The notes: generated from the letters alone by a model not told the origin. Shown: positions 34,888 to 46,020, counted from the first letter of the stretch. The stretch: 64,000 nt of DNA from Streptomyces antarcticus (GCF_026627255.1 NZ_JAPNLM010000004.1:124001-188000), one strand, 5' to 3'. A program made the numbers and translations.

Positions 34888-37310
34888 TGGAGGCGGTGCA
34901 GCGGCGCCGGGTCACGGTCACCGGGGTGGTGCAGGGCGTCGGCTTCCGGCCCTACGTGTACACCCGCGCGACCGGCCTCGGCCTCGCCGGCCACGTCACC
35001 AACACCCCCGAGGGCGTGGTCGCGGAGGTCGAGGGCGCCGCGGCGGCCGTTTCGGAGTTCTGTGACCGGCTCGCCGCGGACGCGCCCCCGCTGGCCGTGG
35101 TGGACTCCGTCGACCACTGCGAGGTCCCCCTCTCCGGCGGCGCCGGGTTCACCATCGTCGCGTCCCGGACCGGCGGCCCCGCCCGTACGCTCGTCTCCCC
35201 GGACGTGGCCACCTGCGCCGACTGCCTCGCCGAACTGGCCGACCCGGCCGACCGCCGCCACCGCCACCCCTTCATCACCTGCACGCACTGCGGGCCCCGC
35301 TTCACCATCGTCACCGGGCTGCCGTACGACCGCGCCCACACCACCATGGCCCGCTTCCCGATGTGCCCCGACTGCGCCCGCGAGTACGCCGACCCGGCCG
35401 ACCGCCGGTTCCACGCCCAGCCGGTCGCCTGCCCGGCCTGCGGGCCCCGGCTGCGGCTCCTCGCCGGACACCCGCCCCGCGAGGTGCCTGCCGCCGACCC
35501 CGTCGCCGAGGCGCGTCGCCTGCTGGCCGCGGGGGCGGTCCTCGCCGTCAAGGGGCTCGGCGGCTACCACCTCGCCTGCGACGCCGCGCACGCCGGAGCC
35601 GTGGCCGAGCTGCGCCGCCGCAAGGCCCGGGGTGACAAGCCGTTCGCGCTGATGGCCCGCGACCCCGCCGACATCGAACACCTCGTCCACCTCGGCCCCG
35701 CGGAGCGCGCCCTGCTCGCCGGGGGAGTACGGCCCATCGTGCTGCTGCGCCGCCGGGCCGACTCCGCCGGAGCCCTGCCCGAGGAGGTGGCCCCGCGCTG
35801 CCCCGACCTCGGCGTGATGCTCCCGTACACCCCTGTGCACCACCTGCTGCTCGGCCTGCCCGGTGATCCTCCCGGCCCCCGCCTGCTCGTCATGACCAGC
35901 GGAAACCTCTCCGGCGAGCCCATCGTCACCGACGACGGAGAGGCCCTGGACCGGCTCGTGGGCCTCGCCGACGCCTGGCTCGCCCACGACCGCCCGATCC
36001 ACGTGCCGTGCGACGACTCCGTGGTGCGCGTCTGCGACGGCGAACCGCTGACCCTGCGGCGCTCCCGCGGCTACGCCCCGCTCCCGGTCGCCCTCCCGCT
36101 CCCGGTGCCGGCGGTCCTCGCCGCCGGGGGAGACCTGAAGAACACCTTCTGCCTCGGCGAGGGGCGCCGGGCCTGGCTGTCCGCCCACATCGGCGACATG
36201 GCCGACCTCTCCACCCAGTACGCCTTCGAGCGCGCCGAACACCAGCTGGAGTCCATCACCGGCGTCACCCCCGGGCTCCTCGCCGCCGACCGGCACCCCG
36301 GCTACCGCTCCGGCCGGTGGGCCCGGGGCGCGGCGGCCGCCCGGCCGCTGGTCCGCGTCCAGCACCACCACGCCCACGTCGCCTCCGCGATGGCCGAGCA
36401 CGGCCTGGACGGTACCCGGCGCGTCATCGGCGTCGCCTTCGACGGCACCGGCTACGGCGACGACGGCGCCGTCTGGGGCGGCGAGTTCCTCCTCGCCGAC
36501 TACGCCGGCTACACCCGCTTCGCCCACCTCGCCTACGTGCCCCTGCCGGGCGGCGACGCCGCCGTGCACCGCCCGTACCGGATGGCCCTGTCCCACCTGC
36601 GCGCCGCCGGCCTCGCCTGGAGCGCCGACCTGCCCTGTACGGCCGCGTGCCCGCCCGACGAACTGCGCGTGCTCGCGACCCAGTTGGACCGTGGCCTTAA
36701 CTGCGTGCCCACCTCCAGCATGGGACGCCTCTTCGACGCCGTCTCCGCCCTGGCGGGCGTCTGCCAGCTCGCCGGGTACGAGGCCCAGGCCGCGATCGAG
36801 CTGGAGTCCGCCGCCCTCGCCGCACCCGAGCCGCAGTCCGGTCCGGGGTCGGCGCCGGGGTCCGGTCCGGGGTCCGGTCCTCCCGCCGGGTACGCCTTCG
36901 CGCTGCGCCCGCCCGCCGCGGGCGCACCGGGCCCGCTCGCCGCCGACCCGGCACCCGTGCTGGCCGCCGTGGTGGCCGACGTCCGCGCGGGCGTCGCCCG
37001 TTCCGTGATCGCGGCCCGCTTCCATGCCGGCGTCGCCGCCCTCGTCGTCACCCTCTGCGGCCTCGCCCGCGAGAGCCACGGCCTCGACACCGTCGCCCTG
37101 ACCGGCGGGGTCTTCGCCAACACCCTGCTCTCCTCGGCCTGTGCCCGCGCCCTGCGCGCCGACGGCTTCACGGTCCTGCGCCACAGCACGGTCCCGCCGG
37201 GCGACGGGGGCCTGTCCCTCGGTCAGCTCATGGTGGCGGCCCACGCCACGGATCACCACCCACAGCAAGGAGAACCCCATGTGCCTGGCGGTACCCGGCA
37301 GAGTGCTTGA
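34887..37310 (+). CDS. hypF: HypF, carbamoyltransferase for cyanide ligand synthesis
   Basis: This 807-residue protein has, in order, an acylphosphatase domain ([16 protein letters not shown]), two zinc-finger pairs (CADCL...[14 protein letters not shown]...CPACGPRL), a YrdC-like domain ([14 protein letters not shown]) and a Kae1/carbamoyltransferase-like domain ([47 protein letters not shown]). It transfers the carbamoyl group to HypE, which becomes the CN ligand of the active site. A low-complexity Gly/Pro/Ser insert is near residues 650-665. Its 3' end overlaps hypC by 32 bases. Confidence 0.94.
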   Translation: MEAVQRRRVTVTGVVQGVGFRPYVYTRATGLGLAGHVTNTPEGVVAEVEGAAAAVSEFCDRLAADAPPLAVVDSVDHCEVPLSGGAGFTIVASRTGGPARTLVSPDVATCADCLAELADPADRRHRHPFITCTHCGPRFTIVTGLPYDRAHTTMARFPMCPDCAREYADPADRRFHAQPVACPACGPRLRLLAGHPPREVPAADPVAEARRLLAAGAVLAVKGLGGYHLACDAAHAGAVAELRRRKARGDKPFALMARDPADIEHLVHLGPAERALLAGGVRPIVLLRRRADSAGALPEEVAPRCPDLGVMLPYTPVHHLLLGLPGDPPGPRLLVMTSGNLSGEPIVTDDGEALDRLVGLADAWLAHDRPIHVPCDDSVVRVCDGEPLTLRRSRGYAPLPVALPLPVPAVLAAGGDLKNTFCLGEGRRAWLSAHIGDMADLSTQYAFERAEHQLESITGVTPGLLAADRHPGYRSGRWARGAAAARPLVRVQHHHAHVASAMAEHGLDGTRRVIGVAFDGTGYGDDGAVWGGEFLLADYAGYTRFAHLAYVPLPGGDAAVHRPYRMALSHLRAAGLAWSADLPCTAACPPDELRVLATQLDRGLNCVPTSSMGRLFDAVSALAGVCQLAGYEAQAAIELESAALAAPEPQSGPGSAPGSGPGSGPPAGYAFALRPPAAGAPGPLAADPAPVLAAVVADVRAGVARSVIAARFHAGVAALVVTLCGLARESHGLDTVALTGGVFANTLLSSACARALRADGFTVLRHSTVPPGDGGLSLGQLMVAAHATDHHPQQGEPHVPGGTRQSA

Positions 37311-37607
37311 CATCGGGGAGAAGGACGGCACCCGGATGGCCACCGTCGACTTCGGCGGCGTACAGAAGGAGGTGTGCCTGGAGTACCTGCCCGACCTCCA
37401 GGTCGGCGAGTACGCCATCGTCCACGTCGGGTTCGCCCTCCAGCGCCTCGACGAGGAGTCGGCCAAGCAGACGCTCGAACTGTTCGCCCAGCTCGGCATG
37501 TTGCAGGAGGAGTTCGGCGACCCGTGGGAGCAGGCCGCGCAGGCCAGCGGTGACTGGCCCTTCGGCGACAGCCCCGTCGGCGACGCAGCGCAGGAGGAAG
37601 CACGCCA

Positions 37608-37611
<4 letters not shown>
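37279..37611 (+). CDS. hypC: HypC, hydrogenase assembly chaperone
   Basis: This 110-residue protein starts [12 protein letters not shown], with the essential Cys2, and follows AAGGAG by 7 bases inside the end of hypF. HypC carries the Fe(CN)2CO unit with HypD to the large subunit. It is longer than the usual 75-95 residues, with an acidic C-terminal tail (about 75-110). It overlaps hypD by 4 bases. Confidence 0.93.
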
Positions 37612-38745
<1,134 letters not shown>

Positions 38746-38753
<8 letters not shown>

Positions 38754-39807
38754 CACCGCACTCGACATCACCGGCTGGACCTGTCCGGCACCCCTGCGGG
38801 ACCGCCCGCGCGTGGTGATGGGCCACGGCGGCGGCGGAGCGCTCTCCGCCGAACTCGTCGAGCACCTCTTCGCCCCCGCCTTCGGCGGCGAGGTGCTGTC
38901 CCGGCTCGGCGACTCCGCGGCCGTCACCCTCGGCGGCGCCCGCCTGGCCTTCTCCACCGACTCCTACGTGGTGCGGCCGCTGTTCTTCCCCGGCGGCAGC
39001 ATCGGTGACCTCGCGGTCAACGGTACGGTCAACGACCTGGCCATGAGCGGCGCCCGGGCCGCCTACCTGTCGTGCGGGTTCATCCTGGAGGAGGGCGTCG
39101 AGATCTCCATCGTGGCCCGGGTGGCCGAGGCCCTGGGCGCCGCGGCGCGCGCCGCGGGCGTGGAAGTGGCGACCGGTGACACGAAGGTGGTGGAGGCGGG
39201 CCACGGCGACGGCGTCTACATCAACACCTCGGGGATCGGGCTCATCCCCGAGGGCGTGGACCTGCGCCCCCAGCGGGTCGTACCCGGCGACGTCGTCATC
39301 GTGAGCGGCGAGATCGGCCTGCACGGCGTGGCCATCATGAGCGTGCGCGAGGGGATGGAGTTCGGCGTCGACGTCGAGAGCGACTGCGCGGCGCTCGGCG
39401 GCCTGGTGGCGGCCATGCTCGCCGTCACCCCGGACCTGCACGTGCTGCGCGACCCCACCCGGGGCGGGCTGGCCGCCTCCCTCAACGAGATCGCGGCCGC
39501 CTCCGGTGCGGGCGTCGTCATCCAGGAGGGCCGGATCCCGGTGCCGCCCGCCGTGGCGAACGCCTGCGCGATCCTCGGTCTCGACCCGCTCTACGTGGCC
39601 AACGAGGGCAAGCTCGTCGCCTTCGTCCCGCGCGAGCACGCCGACGCCGTCCTGGACGCCATGCGCGCCCATCCGCTGGGCCGCCACGCGCGGGTCATCG
39701 GCGAGGCCGTCGAGGCCCACCCCGGGCTCGTCGTGGCCCGTACCGGCCTCGGCGGCACCCGCGTGGTGGACCTCCCGATCGGGGAGCAGCTGCCGCGCAT
39801 CTGCTGA
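38746..39807 (+). CDS. hypE: HypE, carbamoyl dehydratase, TTG start
   Basis: The TTG at 38746 gives a 353-residue protein beginning [19 protein letters not shown] and reaching the conserved region [20 protein letters not shown]. The C-terminus is PRIC, the invariant tail whose cysteine is carbamoylated by HypF and dehydrated to thiocyanate. ATP-binding PurM-like fold segments ([48 protein letters not shown]) are complete. It is the last gene of the locus and ends before a hairpin. Confidence 0.94.
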
Positions 39808-39816
39808 CCGTACGGG

Positions 39817-39865
39817 CGCGCCCCCCGCGCCGTCCCGGAGTGGCCGGGCGGGCGCGGGGGGCGCG
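39817..39865 (+). terminator. Hairpin after hypE
   Basis: A perfect 15-bp inverted repeat (39817-39831 and 39851-39865, CGCGCCCCCCGCGCC and complement) with a 19-base loop begins 9 bases after the hypE stop. It is a likely terminator of the hydrogenase locus. Confidence 0.75.
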
Positions 39866-39905
39866 GGCCGTCCTACGCTGGTGTCCTGGAGGAGGTGCAT
39901 GTGCC

Positions 39906-40148
39906 ATGGCGGAGCACGACGGGGGTCCCTCGGCGCGGAACCTGGAGGAGGGCCGGCTCCTGAAGGAGCTGGAGGCCATCCACCGCACGCGCCACGAGAC
40001 CCTGCTGTACGGATCCGACGACGCGCTGGTCACCCATACGCAGCGGATGAACGAGCTGGAGCACGAGTACGTGCGCCGTCATCCGCGGCGCGCCCAGACC
40101 GCGGGCCGCACTCGCTCGGGTGCCAGGGCCCGCCACGCCGGGGAGTAG
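39906..40148 (+). CDS. Small conserved actinobacterial protein, DUF6158-like
   Basis: This 80-residue protein follows a strong GGAGGAGG. It reads MAEHDGGPSARNLEEGRLLK and then HRTRHETLLYGSDDALVTHTQRMNELEHEYVRRHP, a helical pattern of the small family known as DUF6158 (from memory). It is predicted soluble and basic at the C-terminus. Function is unknown. It is convergent with the membrane protein gene at 40294. Confidence 0.7.
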   Translation: MAEHDGGPSARNLEEGRLLKELEAIHRTRHETLLYGSDDALVTHTQRMNELEHEYVRRHPRRAQTAGRTRSGARARHAGE

Positions 40149-40166
40149 CCGAAGGGACTGGAGCCG

Positions 40167-40265
40167 GCCGGGCCGCAGCCGGGTCGGAGCCGGGTCGGAG
40201 CCGGGCCGCAGCCGGGTCGGAGCCGGGCCGCAGCCGGGTCGCAGCCGGGTCGGAGCCGGGCCGCA
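40167..40265. repeat. Nine tandem 11-bp G/C-rich units
   Basis: Units of the form GCCGGGTCGGA or GCCGGGCCGCA follow each other without gap from 40167 to 40265. The region lies between two convergent genes and has no coding support. An 11-bp period equals about one helical turn, but simple expansion is the plainest explanation. Confidence 0.85.
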
Positions 40266-40293
40266 GCCGGCCGGGCCGGTCGCTGCGCCCGGC

Positions 40294-40806
40294 TCAGTCC
40301 TTGGTGGTGTAGCGCACCCGCGCCCACAGCGGCAGGACGAACCAGCACAGCAGGTACCAGGCCAGCACCCCGGAGACGATCCACGGCACGACCGCGTTGT
40401 GCGTGGCCACGCGCAGGACCAGCAACAGGGCGAACGTCAGTGTCGCCAGCAGCAGCACGATGCCGACGAAGGTGAGCCGTGACGCCCAGGCCACGGCCTC
40501 GGGCTTGATCCGGCGCCCCGAGACGATGCGGTGGAAGGCGACCGGCCCTATCAGGGCGCCCGTGGCCATTGATCCGAGGATCACCGTGATGATGTAGAGC
40601 GTCTTGTCCGTCTGGTCGAGCCCCTGGAAGTGCGGGGTGAAGACGACGGTCAGCAGGAAGCCGAACAGGATCTGCACGCCCGTCTGCGCGACCCGTATCT
40701 CCTGGACCAGCTCCTGCCACTGCCGGTCCGCGCGCTCCACCGCGGTCTCGTTCCGGCCGTCGCCCGGGACCTCGTCCGCGTCCGCGTCTCTGTTCTGGTG
40801 CCTCAT
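40294..40806 (-). CDS. Four-helix membrane protein, DUF6328-like
   Basis: This 170-residue protein has a charged N-terminus, then four hydrophobic segments (about 46-60, 72-94, 113-132 and 141-160), with WQELVQEIRVAQTGVQILFGFLLTVVF typical of actinobacterial DUF6328 proteins (from memory). The short gap to the TetR promoter on its 5' side (40807-40930) contains no further gene. Function is unknown. Confidence 0.8.
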   Translation of the reverse strand: MRHQNRDADADEVPGDGRNETAVERADRQWQELVQEIRVAQTGVQILFGFLLTVVFTPHFQGLDQTDKTLYIITVILGSMATGALIGPVAFHRIVSGRRIKPEAVAWASRLTFVGIVLLLATLTFALLLVLRVATHNAVVPWIVSGVLAWYLLCWFVLPLWARVRYTTKD

Positions 40807-40930
40807 ATGTGGCTTCCCTCCCCGAGTGTGCTTCGGCGTCTACCCCGACGCCGCCGCGTCATGCGGGGCGCTGACCGGCAGGTTCCGCCGAACCGGGCGC
40901 GGCGGTCACGGGCGGCTCGCCTTGGATCGG

Positions 40931-40952
40931 ACTTGCCTCATGTGAGACAAGT
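40931..40952. promoter_or_regulatory. Palindromic operator overlapping the tetR-family promoter
   Basis: ACTTGCCTCA-TG-TGAGACAAGT is a 22-bp inverted repeat with 9 of 10 pairs matched. It overlaps a possible promoter, -35 TTGCCT (40933-40938) and -10 TATCGT (40956-40961), spacer 17. A site of this kind just upstream of a TetR-family gene is most simply an autoregulatory operator controlling it and the exporter behind it. Confidence 0.7.
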
Positions 40953-40982
40953 TTGTATCGTTCGAGGCGAAGGAGGCTCATC

Positions 40983-41552
40983 ATGGTGCAGGAAGAAGAA
41001 CTGCTGGACGGCGCCGCGCGCGTCCTGGCCGGCGACCACAGCGCGTCGATGGTCCAGATCGCCGCGGGCATCGGGACCAGCCGCGCCACGCTCAGCCGCC
41101 GCTATGCGACCCGCGAGGCCCTGCTGAAGGCCGTCGCGGACCGGGCGATCCGCGTGGTCGACGGCTGCCTCGGCCCGGTCGACCTGCCGGACTCCGCCGA
41201 CGGCGCCGCCTTCGACGGCGCCCTGGAGGAGCTGGTCGTCGCGCTGCTGCCGGCCGCGCACCTCTACGGCTTCACCACACGGGACGCCACCGTCCTCGCC
41301 GATCCCGAGTTCCGGGCCGGCGTGGACCGGCAGGACCGGCGGGCCCTCGCCTTCCTCGCCCTCGGCCAGCGGCTCGGCCGGCTGCGGGGCGACCTGCCGC
41401 CCTACTGGATCTGGTACTCGCTCTGGGGGCTGCTCGACGCGGCCGCCGAAGGCGTGCGCGACGGCCACCTCGCCCCCCGCGAGATCGGCCGCCTGGTCCT
41501 GACGTCCTTCCTCGGCGGGACGCGGCCCGCCGTGCCGCCCCCCGCACCCTGA
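40983..41552 (+). CDS. TetR-family transcriptional repressor
   Basis: The ATG at 40983 follows GAAGGAGG and gives 189 residues. The N-terminal helix-turn-helix is LLDGAARVLAGDHSASMVQIAAGIGTSRATLSRRYATREALLKAV. The C-terminal ligand-binding domain has no recognisable specificity. With the palindrome at 40931 and the DHA2-type exporter 44 bases downstream, it is probably a drug-responsive repressor of that exporter. Confidence 0.88.
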   Translation: MVQEEELLDGAARVLAGDHSASMVQIAAGIGTSRATLSRRYATREALLKAVADRAIRVVDGCLGPVDLPDSADGAAFDGALEELVVALLPAAHLYGFTTRDATVLADPEFRAGVDRQDRRALAFLALGQRLGRLRGDLPPYWIWYSLWGLLDAAAEGVRDGHLAPREIGRLVLTSFLGGTRPAVPPPAP

Positions 41553-41596
41553 ACCGCCACGCCCCACCCCCGTGCACGACCCCAGAACGGAATCCC

Positions 41597-43120
41597 ATGC
41601 ACACCCCCTCGCAGGACCCCCGCCGGTGGATCGTCCTGGCGATCCTCTCCGGCAGTCTCCTGCTCATCTCCATGGACACCACGATCCTCAACGTGGCCTT
41701 CCCCTCCCTCGTGGGAGACCTCCAGCCGGGCGCCGTCCAGCAGCTGTGGATCATCGACGTCTACGCGCTCGCCCTGTCCGGCCTGCTCGTCACCGCGGGC
41801 GCGCTCGGTGACCGCTGGGGGCGCAAGCGACTCCTCATGACGGGCTTCGGCATCTTCTCCGTCGCCTCCCTGATCGCCGTGTTCTCCACCGAGGCCTGGC
41901 ACGTGATCGCCGCCCGCGCACTCCTCGGCATAGGCGGCGCCGCCATCATGCCCGCCACCCTGTCGATCCTGCGCAGCGTCTTCACCGACGCCAAGGAGCG
42001 CGCCTTCGCCCTCGCCGTCTGGGCGGCCGTCTTCGGCGGCGGCATGGCCTTCGGCCCGGTCGTCGGCGGCCTGCTGGTCCAGGACTACGGCTGGCACTCG
42101 GCGTTCCTGCTCAACCTCCCCGTCGCCGCGGTCATCGTCGCGGCCGGCCTGCGCTACCTTCCCGAATCCCGCTCCCCCCGCGCCGCCGGCGCGTGGGACT
42201 GGTGGGGCGTGGGCCAGTCCATCGTCGGCATGCTCGCCCTCGCGGGCGGCATCAAGCAGCTCGGCAAGAGCGGCGTCGCCGACCCGCTGCCCTGGGCCCT
42301 GCTGCTCCTGGCCGCCGTGGCACTGACCGTCTTCGTCCGGCGCCAGCTCCGCCTGGACAACCCGCTGCTCCAGGTGCGGCTGTTCGCCAAGCCCGCCTTC
42401 AGCGTCGCGGCCACCGCGATCTTCCTGCCCATGGTCGGCATGGGCGCGATCCTGTTCCTCGTCACCCAGTGGTTCCAGTACGGCCAGGGCTACACCCCGC
42501 TGGAGGCCGGACTGCGCCTGCTGCCGGCCCCGCTCGCCCTCATCTGTGCCTCCATGGTGGCGCCGAGCCTGATGCAGCGCTTCGCGATCCGCCACGTGCT
42601 CGGCGCCGGCCTGGTCGTCCTGGCGGCCGGGATGGCCCTGCCCTGGACCTTCCAGCAGTTCACCGACCTCGGCTACCCGGCCTTCGCGGCCGCCCTCACG
42701 ATCATGGGTCTGGGCGCCGGCCTCGCCACCACGGTGGCCTCGGTCACGCTGATCTCGGCCGCCCCCGCGGAGGAGGTCTCCAGCGCCGCCGCCATCGAGG
42801 AGACCTGCTACGAGCTCGGCTCGGCGATGGGCGTCGCCATCCTGGGCTCCACCGCCGCCGCCCTGTACCGGGGCAACCTCCCCGCCCTCGGCCTGGACGG
42901 CCCCAGCACCGCCGCCGCGCGCGACTCCGTCGGCGAGGCCGCCCACACCGCCGAACGGCTCGGCGGCGCCGTCGGCCAGGCGCTGCTGGACACCGCCTCC
43001 CACGCCTACACCCTGGCCATCACCCCGGCGTTCCTGATGGCCGGAGTCCTCGCGGTCGCCGCGGCGGCCACCACCTGGTCCCTCATCCCCCGGGACCTCC
43101 AGCCCACCGAGAACCACTGA
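41597..43120 (+). CDS. DHA2-family MFS multidrug exporter (EmrB/QacA type)
   Basis: This 507-residue protein has about fourteen hydrophobic segments. Family signatures are LLISMDTTILNVAFPSL in helix 1, GALGDRWGRKRLLMTGF (motif A), and ALLGIGGAAIMPATLSIL (motif C region). It would export hydrophobic drugs by proton antiport. It follows the TetR gene and ends before a convergent hairpin. Confidence 0.92.
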   Translation: MHTPSQDPRRWIVLAILSGSLLLISMDTTILNVAFPSLVGDLQPGAVQQLWIIDVYALALSGLLVTAGALGDRWGRKRLLMTGFGIFSVASLIAVFSTEAWHVIAARALLGIGGAAIMPATLSILRSVFTDAKERAFALAVWAAVFGGGMAFGPVVGGLLVQDYGWHSAFLLNLPVAAVIVAAGLRYLPESRSPRAAGAWDWWGVGQSIVGMLALAGGIKQLGKSGVADPLPWALLLLAAVALTVFVRRQLRLDNPLLQVRLFAKPAFSVAATAIFLPMVGMGAILFLVTQWFQYGQGYTPLEAGLRLLPAPLALICASMVAPSLMQRFAIRHVLGAGLVVLAAGMALPWTFQQFTDLGYPAFAAALTIMGLGAGLATTVASVTLISAAPAEEVSSAAAIEETCYELGSAMGVAILGSTAAALYRGNLPALGLDGPSTAAARDSVGEAAHTAERLGGAVGQALLDTASHAYTLAITPAFLMAGVLAVAAAATTWSLIPRDLQPTENH

Positions 43121-43239
43121 GGGGAGCGGAGCGTCCCGCTCACCCCCGCCGCTCGGTCCGCGACCCCGAGGCCGCCCGCACGCTGAAGTCCACCGGGCGG
43201 TGGAACGTACTGCTCCGACCCGCCCCGTACGACATGCGA

Positions 43240-43279
43240 AGGCCGCTGCCGGGACCCCGAACGGTCCCGGCAGCGGCCT
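43240..43279. terminator. Bidirectional hairpin terminator
   Basis: A perfect 17-bp inverted repeat (43240-43256 and 43263-43279) with a 6-base loop lies between the convergent exporter and DUF1206 genes. It begins with A and ends with T runs too short for a U-tract. It serves both strands. Confidence 0.85.
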
Positions 43280-43292
43280 CCGCACGCGGTCG

Positions 43293-44114
43293 TCAGACGC
43301 GGCGCCAGCGCGCCATCGCCCAGGAGAACACGCCGAACAGCACGAGCCCCGCGGCGACCGCCACGAGCAGCCACGGGCCCGCCGGTGTCTGGGTCAGGGC
43401 ACGCAGGGTGTCGTCCATGCCCTTCGCCTCCGCGGGGTCGAAACGCACCGCCGCGTACACGACGAAACCGCCGGCCGCCGCGAAGACGATGCCGCGGGCC
43501 ACCCCGCCCACGACGCCGAGGACGTCGACCGTCTTGCGGACCTTCGGGGACACCCCGTCCATCGCGAGGTGCTTGCGGAAGGTGCGCCGCGCCGCCTGGA
43601 CGGCGATCACGACGCCCGCGACGCCGATCGCCAGACCGGCCGCGCCCACCCACCAGGGACCGCCGGGCAGCTCCATCGCCTTCGACGTCATGTCCCGCGA
43701 CTGCTGGTCGCCGGACTCGCCCCCGGAACCGGCCGCGAACGACAGCACCGAGAACGCGATGACCCCGTAGAAGACGGCCCGCGCGGCGGACGCCAGCCGC
43801 TTGGAGGTCTTGCCGCCGTCGGGGCCGGCCGCGCCGAACACCGCCTCCGACAGCCGCCACAGCATCATGCAGACGAGCCCGATACCGACGGCCCACACGA
43901 GGAAACCGCCGAACGGCTTCGCCGCGAGTTCCTGCAACGCGCCCTGGCGGTCCGCCTGCTGGCCGCCCTCACCGAACGCGATGCGGACGGCAAGGACGCC
44001 GACGAGTACGTACAGCACTCCGCGCGCGATGAGCCCGACCCGGGCTGCGATCTTCCGGCCCGCACCGCCCCGGGACGCGGTCCGGACGCCTTCTCTCGCC
44101 ACTCCACCCCTCAT
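43293..44114 (-). CDS. DUF1206 integral membrane protein
   Basis: The ATG at 44114, five bases after the preceding SRPBCC gene, gives 273 residues. Three repeated units of two hydrophobic helices are visible, each starting with a segment like ARVGLIARGVLYVLVGVLAVR, ARAVFYGVIAFSVL and GGVARGIVFAAAGGFVVYAA, as in DUF1206 proteins. Function is unknown. A longer frame upstream overlaps the SRPBCC gene and is not supported. Confidence 0.85.
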   Translation of the reverse strand: MRGGVAREGVRTASRGGAGRKIAARVGLIARGVLYVLVGVLAVRIAFGEGGQQADRQGALQELAAKPFGGFLVWAVGIGLVCMMLWRLSEAVFGAAGPDGGKTSKRLASAARAVFYGVIAFSVLSFAAGSGGESGDQQSRDMTSKAMELPGGPWWVGAAGLAIGVAGVVIAVQAARRTFRKHLAMDGVSPKVRKTVDVLGVVGGVARGIVFAAAGGFVVYAAVRFDPAEAKGMDDTLRALTQTPAGPWLLVAVAAGLVLFGVFSWAMARWRRV

Positions 44115-44119
44115 GGCGC

Positions 44120-44569
44120 TCAGACCTCGCCGCGCCAGGCGCCGGTTTCGACGCCTCGCGTCTCGATGAACACCTTGAAGCGCTTGAGGTCGCCGGCGAC
44201 CTGCCGCTGGACGAAGCCGAGCTTGTCGGCGGCGTTCTCCGCGAGACCCTCGGGGACCCAGTTCATGTGCAGCTCGATCCGCGTGGTGGTGGCGTCCACC
44301 GGCTCGAAGGTGACGAGGCCGGCCTGGCGGGCCTCGCCGTCCACGGTCATCCACGCGATGCGCCGGTCCGGGAGCTGCTCGGTGATCCGCGCGTCGAACT
44401 CCCGCTCCACGCCGTTCACGTTCGTCACCCAGTGCGTGAGCGCTTCGCCGCGCTGCTCGATCCGCTCCACGCCCTCCATGAAGGCGGGGAACTCCTCGAA
44501 CTGCGTCCACTGGTTGTAGGCCGTCCGCAGGGGGACGTTCACCTCGACGTGCTCCTCGACGTGCGACAT
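44120..44569 (-). CDS. SRPBCC-family (START/polyketide-cyclase-like) protein
   Basis: This 149-residue protein starts MSHVEEHVEVNVPLRTAYNQWTQFEEFPAFMEGVERIEQ, a hallmark of the SRPBCC/cyclase-2 proteins widespread in actinobacteria. It has a purine-rich GGGAAGGA upstream. Members bind hydrophobic ligands; the general housekeeping or stress type is more likely than a pathway cyclase. It is followed closely by the DUF1206 gene. Confidence 0.85.
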   Translation of the reverse strand: MSHVEEHVEVNVPLRTAYNQWTQFEEFPAFMEGVERIEQRGEALTHWVTNVNGVEREFDARITEQLPDRRIAWMTVDGEARQAGLVTFEPVDATTTRIELHMNWVPEGLAENAADKLGFVQRQVAGDLKRFKVFIETRGVETGAWRGEV

Positions 44570-44700
44570 CGTGAATCCTTCCCTCGTGGCCGGTGCGTCC
44601 GCGGCCTCCAACAGCGGTGCCGCCTGCCGGACGCTTCGAGCACGCGGATACCCGGACGCGATTGCTCCATGCGCCCGGGGTCCATGCCGCGGACGCCGCT

Positions 44701-44889
44701 CTACATCGGGTCCATGCCGCGGTCGTCCATCCGGCTCTCCTGCTCGCTCTGCTCCTGGAGGCGGCGGGCCTTGTCGCGCAGCCGCTGCCGCTCGTCGGCG
44801 TCGGTGGACCGCTCGGCCGCCGCGTTCAGCTCCTGCGCCTTGGCCCGCAACTGCCCGGACCGTCCGTGGGACTCGCCTGCATCGCTCAT
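44701..44889 (-). CDS. Small helical protein, DUF6381-like
   Basis: The ATG at 44889 has AAGGAG 5 bases upstream, giving a 62-residue protein. It is highly charged and almost all helical (RSGQLRAKAQELNAAAERS, DADERQRLRDKARRLQEQ), a probable coiled coil. It resembles the actinobacterial family DUF6381 (from memory). A start at 44940 would add a hydrophobic piece not supported by the ribosome-binding sequence. Confidence 0.7.
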   Translation of the reverse strand: MSDAGESHGRSGQLRAKAQELNAAAERSTDADERQRLRDKARRLQEQSEQESRMDDRGMDPM

Positions 44890-44965
44890 GATCGCTCCTT
44901 GGATCCGTGGGGAGAGCGGGCGGAACCAGAGAATCAGCACGGCCGTCCGCGCGCATCTCGAACCG

Positions 44966-45781
44966 TCACCGAGCGTGATGCTCCTGTGCCCGCTTGGTGG
45001 TCAGCGACGTGGTGAGGGTGAACAGGGCGCCGTCCGGGTCACGCAGCGCGACCCACCGCTCCGAGGCGTTGGAGGTGACGTCGGAGACGGTACGGCCGCC
45101 CAGCGCCGCGGCCGCCTCGACCGCCGGCCGGAGATGGGGGACGCGGAAGTGCACGTGCCAGCGGGGCCGGGTGTGGGGGGTGTAGGCGGCCCTCTCGACC
45201 GGGCCGCTGCCCAGCCGGGCCACCGGCTCGCCGGCCTGCCGCAGGACCACCTGATCGTCCTCGTAGGAGACCTCGCAGCAGCCGGCGCGGCCGGTGGCCC
45301 ACTCCAGCACCGCGCCGTAGAACATCGCCGCGTCGAACGCGTCGCGCGTGCGCAGCTCCAGCCAGGCCGGGGCCGGCCCCCGGCCGACGCGCCAGTCGGA
45401 GGAGACGGCGCCCTCCCAGATCCCGAAGACGGCCCCCTCCGGGTCGGCGACCAGGGCGGCCCGGCCGCCGGACTCGAAGGAGACCGGGCCGACCGCGATG
45501 GTGCCGGTCCGCTCGCGGATGCGGTCCACGGCGACGTCGGCGTCGTCCACGGCGAAGTACGGGGTCCACGCCACCGCGACCCCCAGGTCCGCCGCGAGCG
45601 CGCCGATGCCCGCCACCGGCACCCCGTCCAGCTCGGCGACCGAGAAGGCCTGGCCGAGCCGGGCGTGCCGGTAGGTCCAGCCGGCGACGGCGCCGTAGAA
45701 GTGCTGCGACGTGCCGAGGTCGCGGGCCATCAGGCTCACCCAGCACGGAGCCCCGAAGACCTCCCTCGTAGAAATCCTCAC
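44966..45781 (-). CDS. VOC-family protein with two glyoxalase-like domains
   Basis: This 271-residue protein starts at GTG. Two vicinal-oxygen-chelate units are visible, about 8-125 (CWVSLMARDLGTSQHFYGAVAGWTY to FGIWEG) and 136-260 (AWLELRTRDAFDAAMFYGAVLEWA to FTLTTS). Residues that could bind a metal include His209 and His211 (WHVHFRVP). Such proteins include antibiotic-binding and small-molecule-modifying types; the function here is unknown. The 239 bp to the divergent gene at 46021 contain no other gene. Confidence 0.85.
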   Translation of the reverse strand: MRISTREVFGAPCWVSLMARDLGTSQHFYGAVAGWTYRHARLGQAFSVAELDGVPVAGIGALAADLGVAVAWTPYFAVDDADVAVDRIRERTGTIAVGPVSFESGGRAALVADPEGAVFGIWEGAVSSDWRVGRGPAPAWLELRTRDAFDAAMFYGAVLEWATGRAGCCEVSYEDDQVVLRQAGEPVARLGSGPVERAAYTPHTRPRWHVHFRVPHLRPAVEAAAALGGRTVSDVTSNASERWVALRDPDGALFTLTTSLTTKRAQEHHAR

Positions 45782-46020
45782 CGCTCGCTCCGTCCCTCAA
45801 GGGCCCTGGACTCATTCTGGTCCCATTCCGGACGGTCGTCACGGTCGGGTGCGGCCACCGCCCGGTCACCAGCGGTGAGCGCGGCACCCGGGGCCGGGCG
45901 GCGCACGGAACGCGGCGCACCCGGGCGGGCGGCGCTAGCCTCGGTGCCGGCGGGTCCTCGTTCCGGTCCGCCGGCACAGAGGCGCACGACGTCCGGCACG
46001 GTGCGGAAGGCAGGTGTCCC

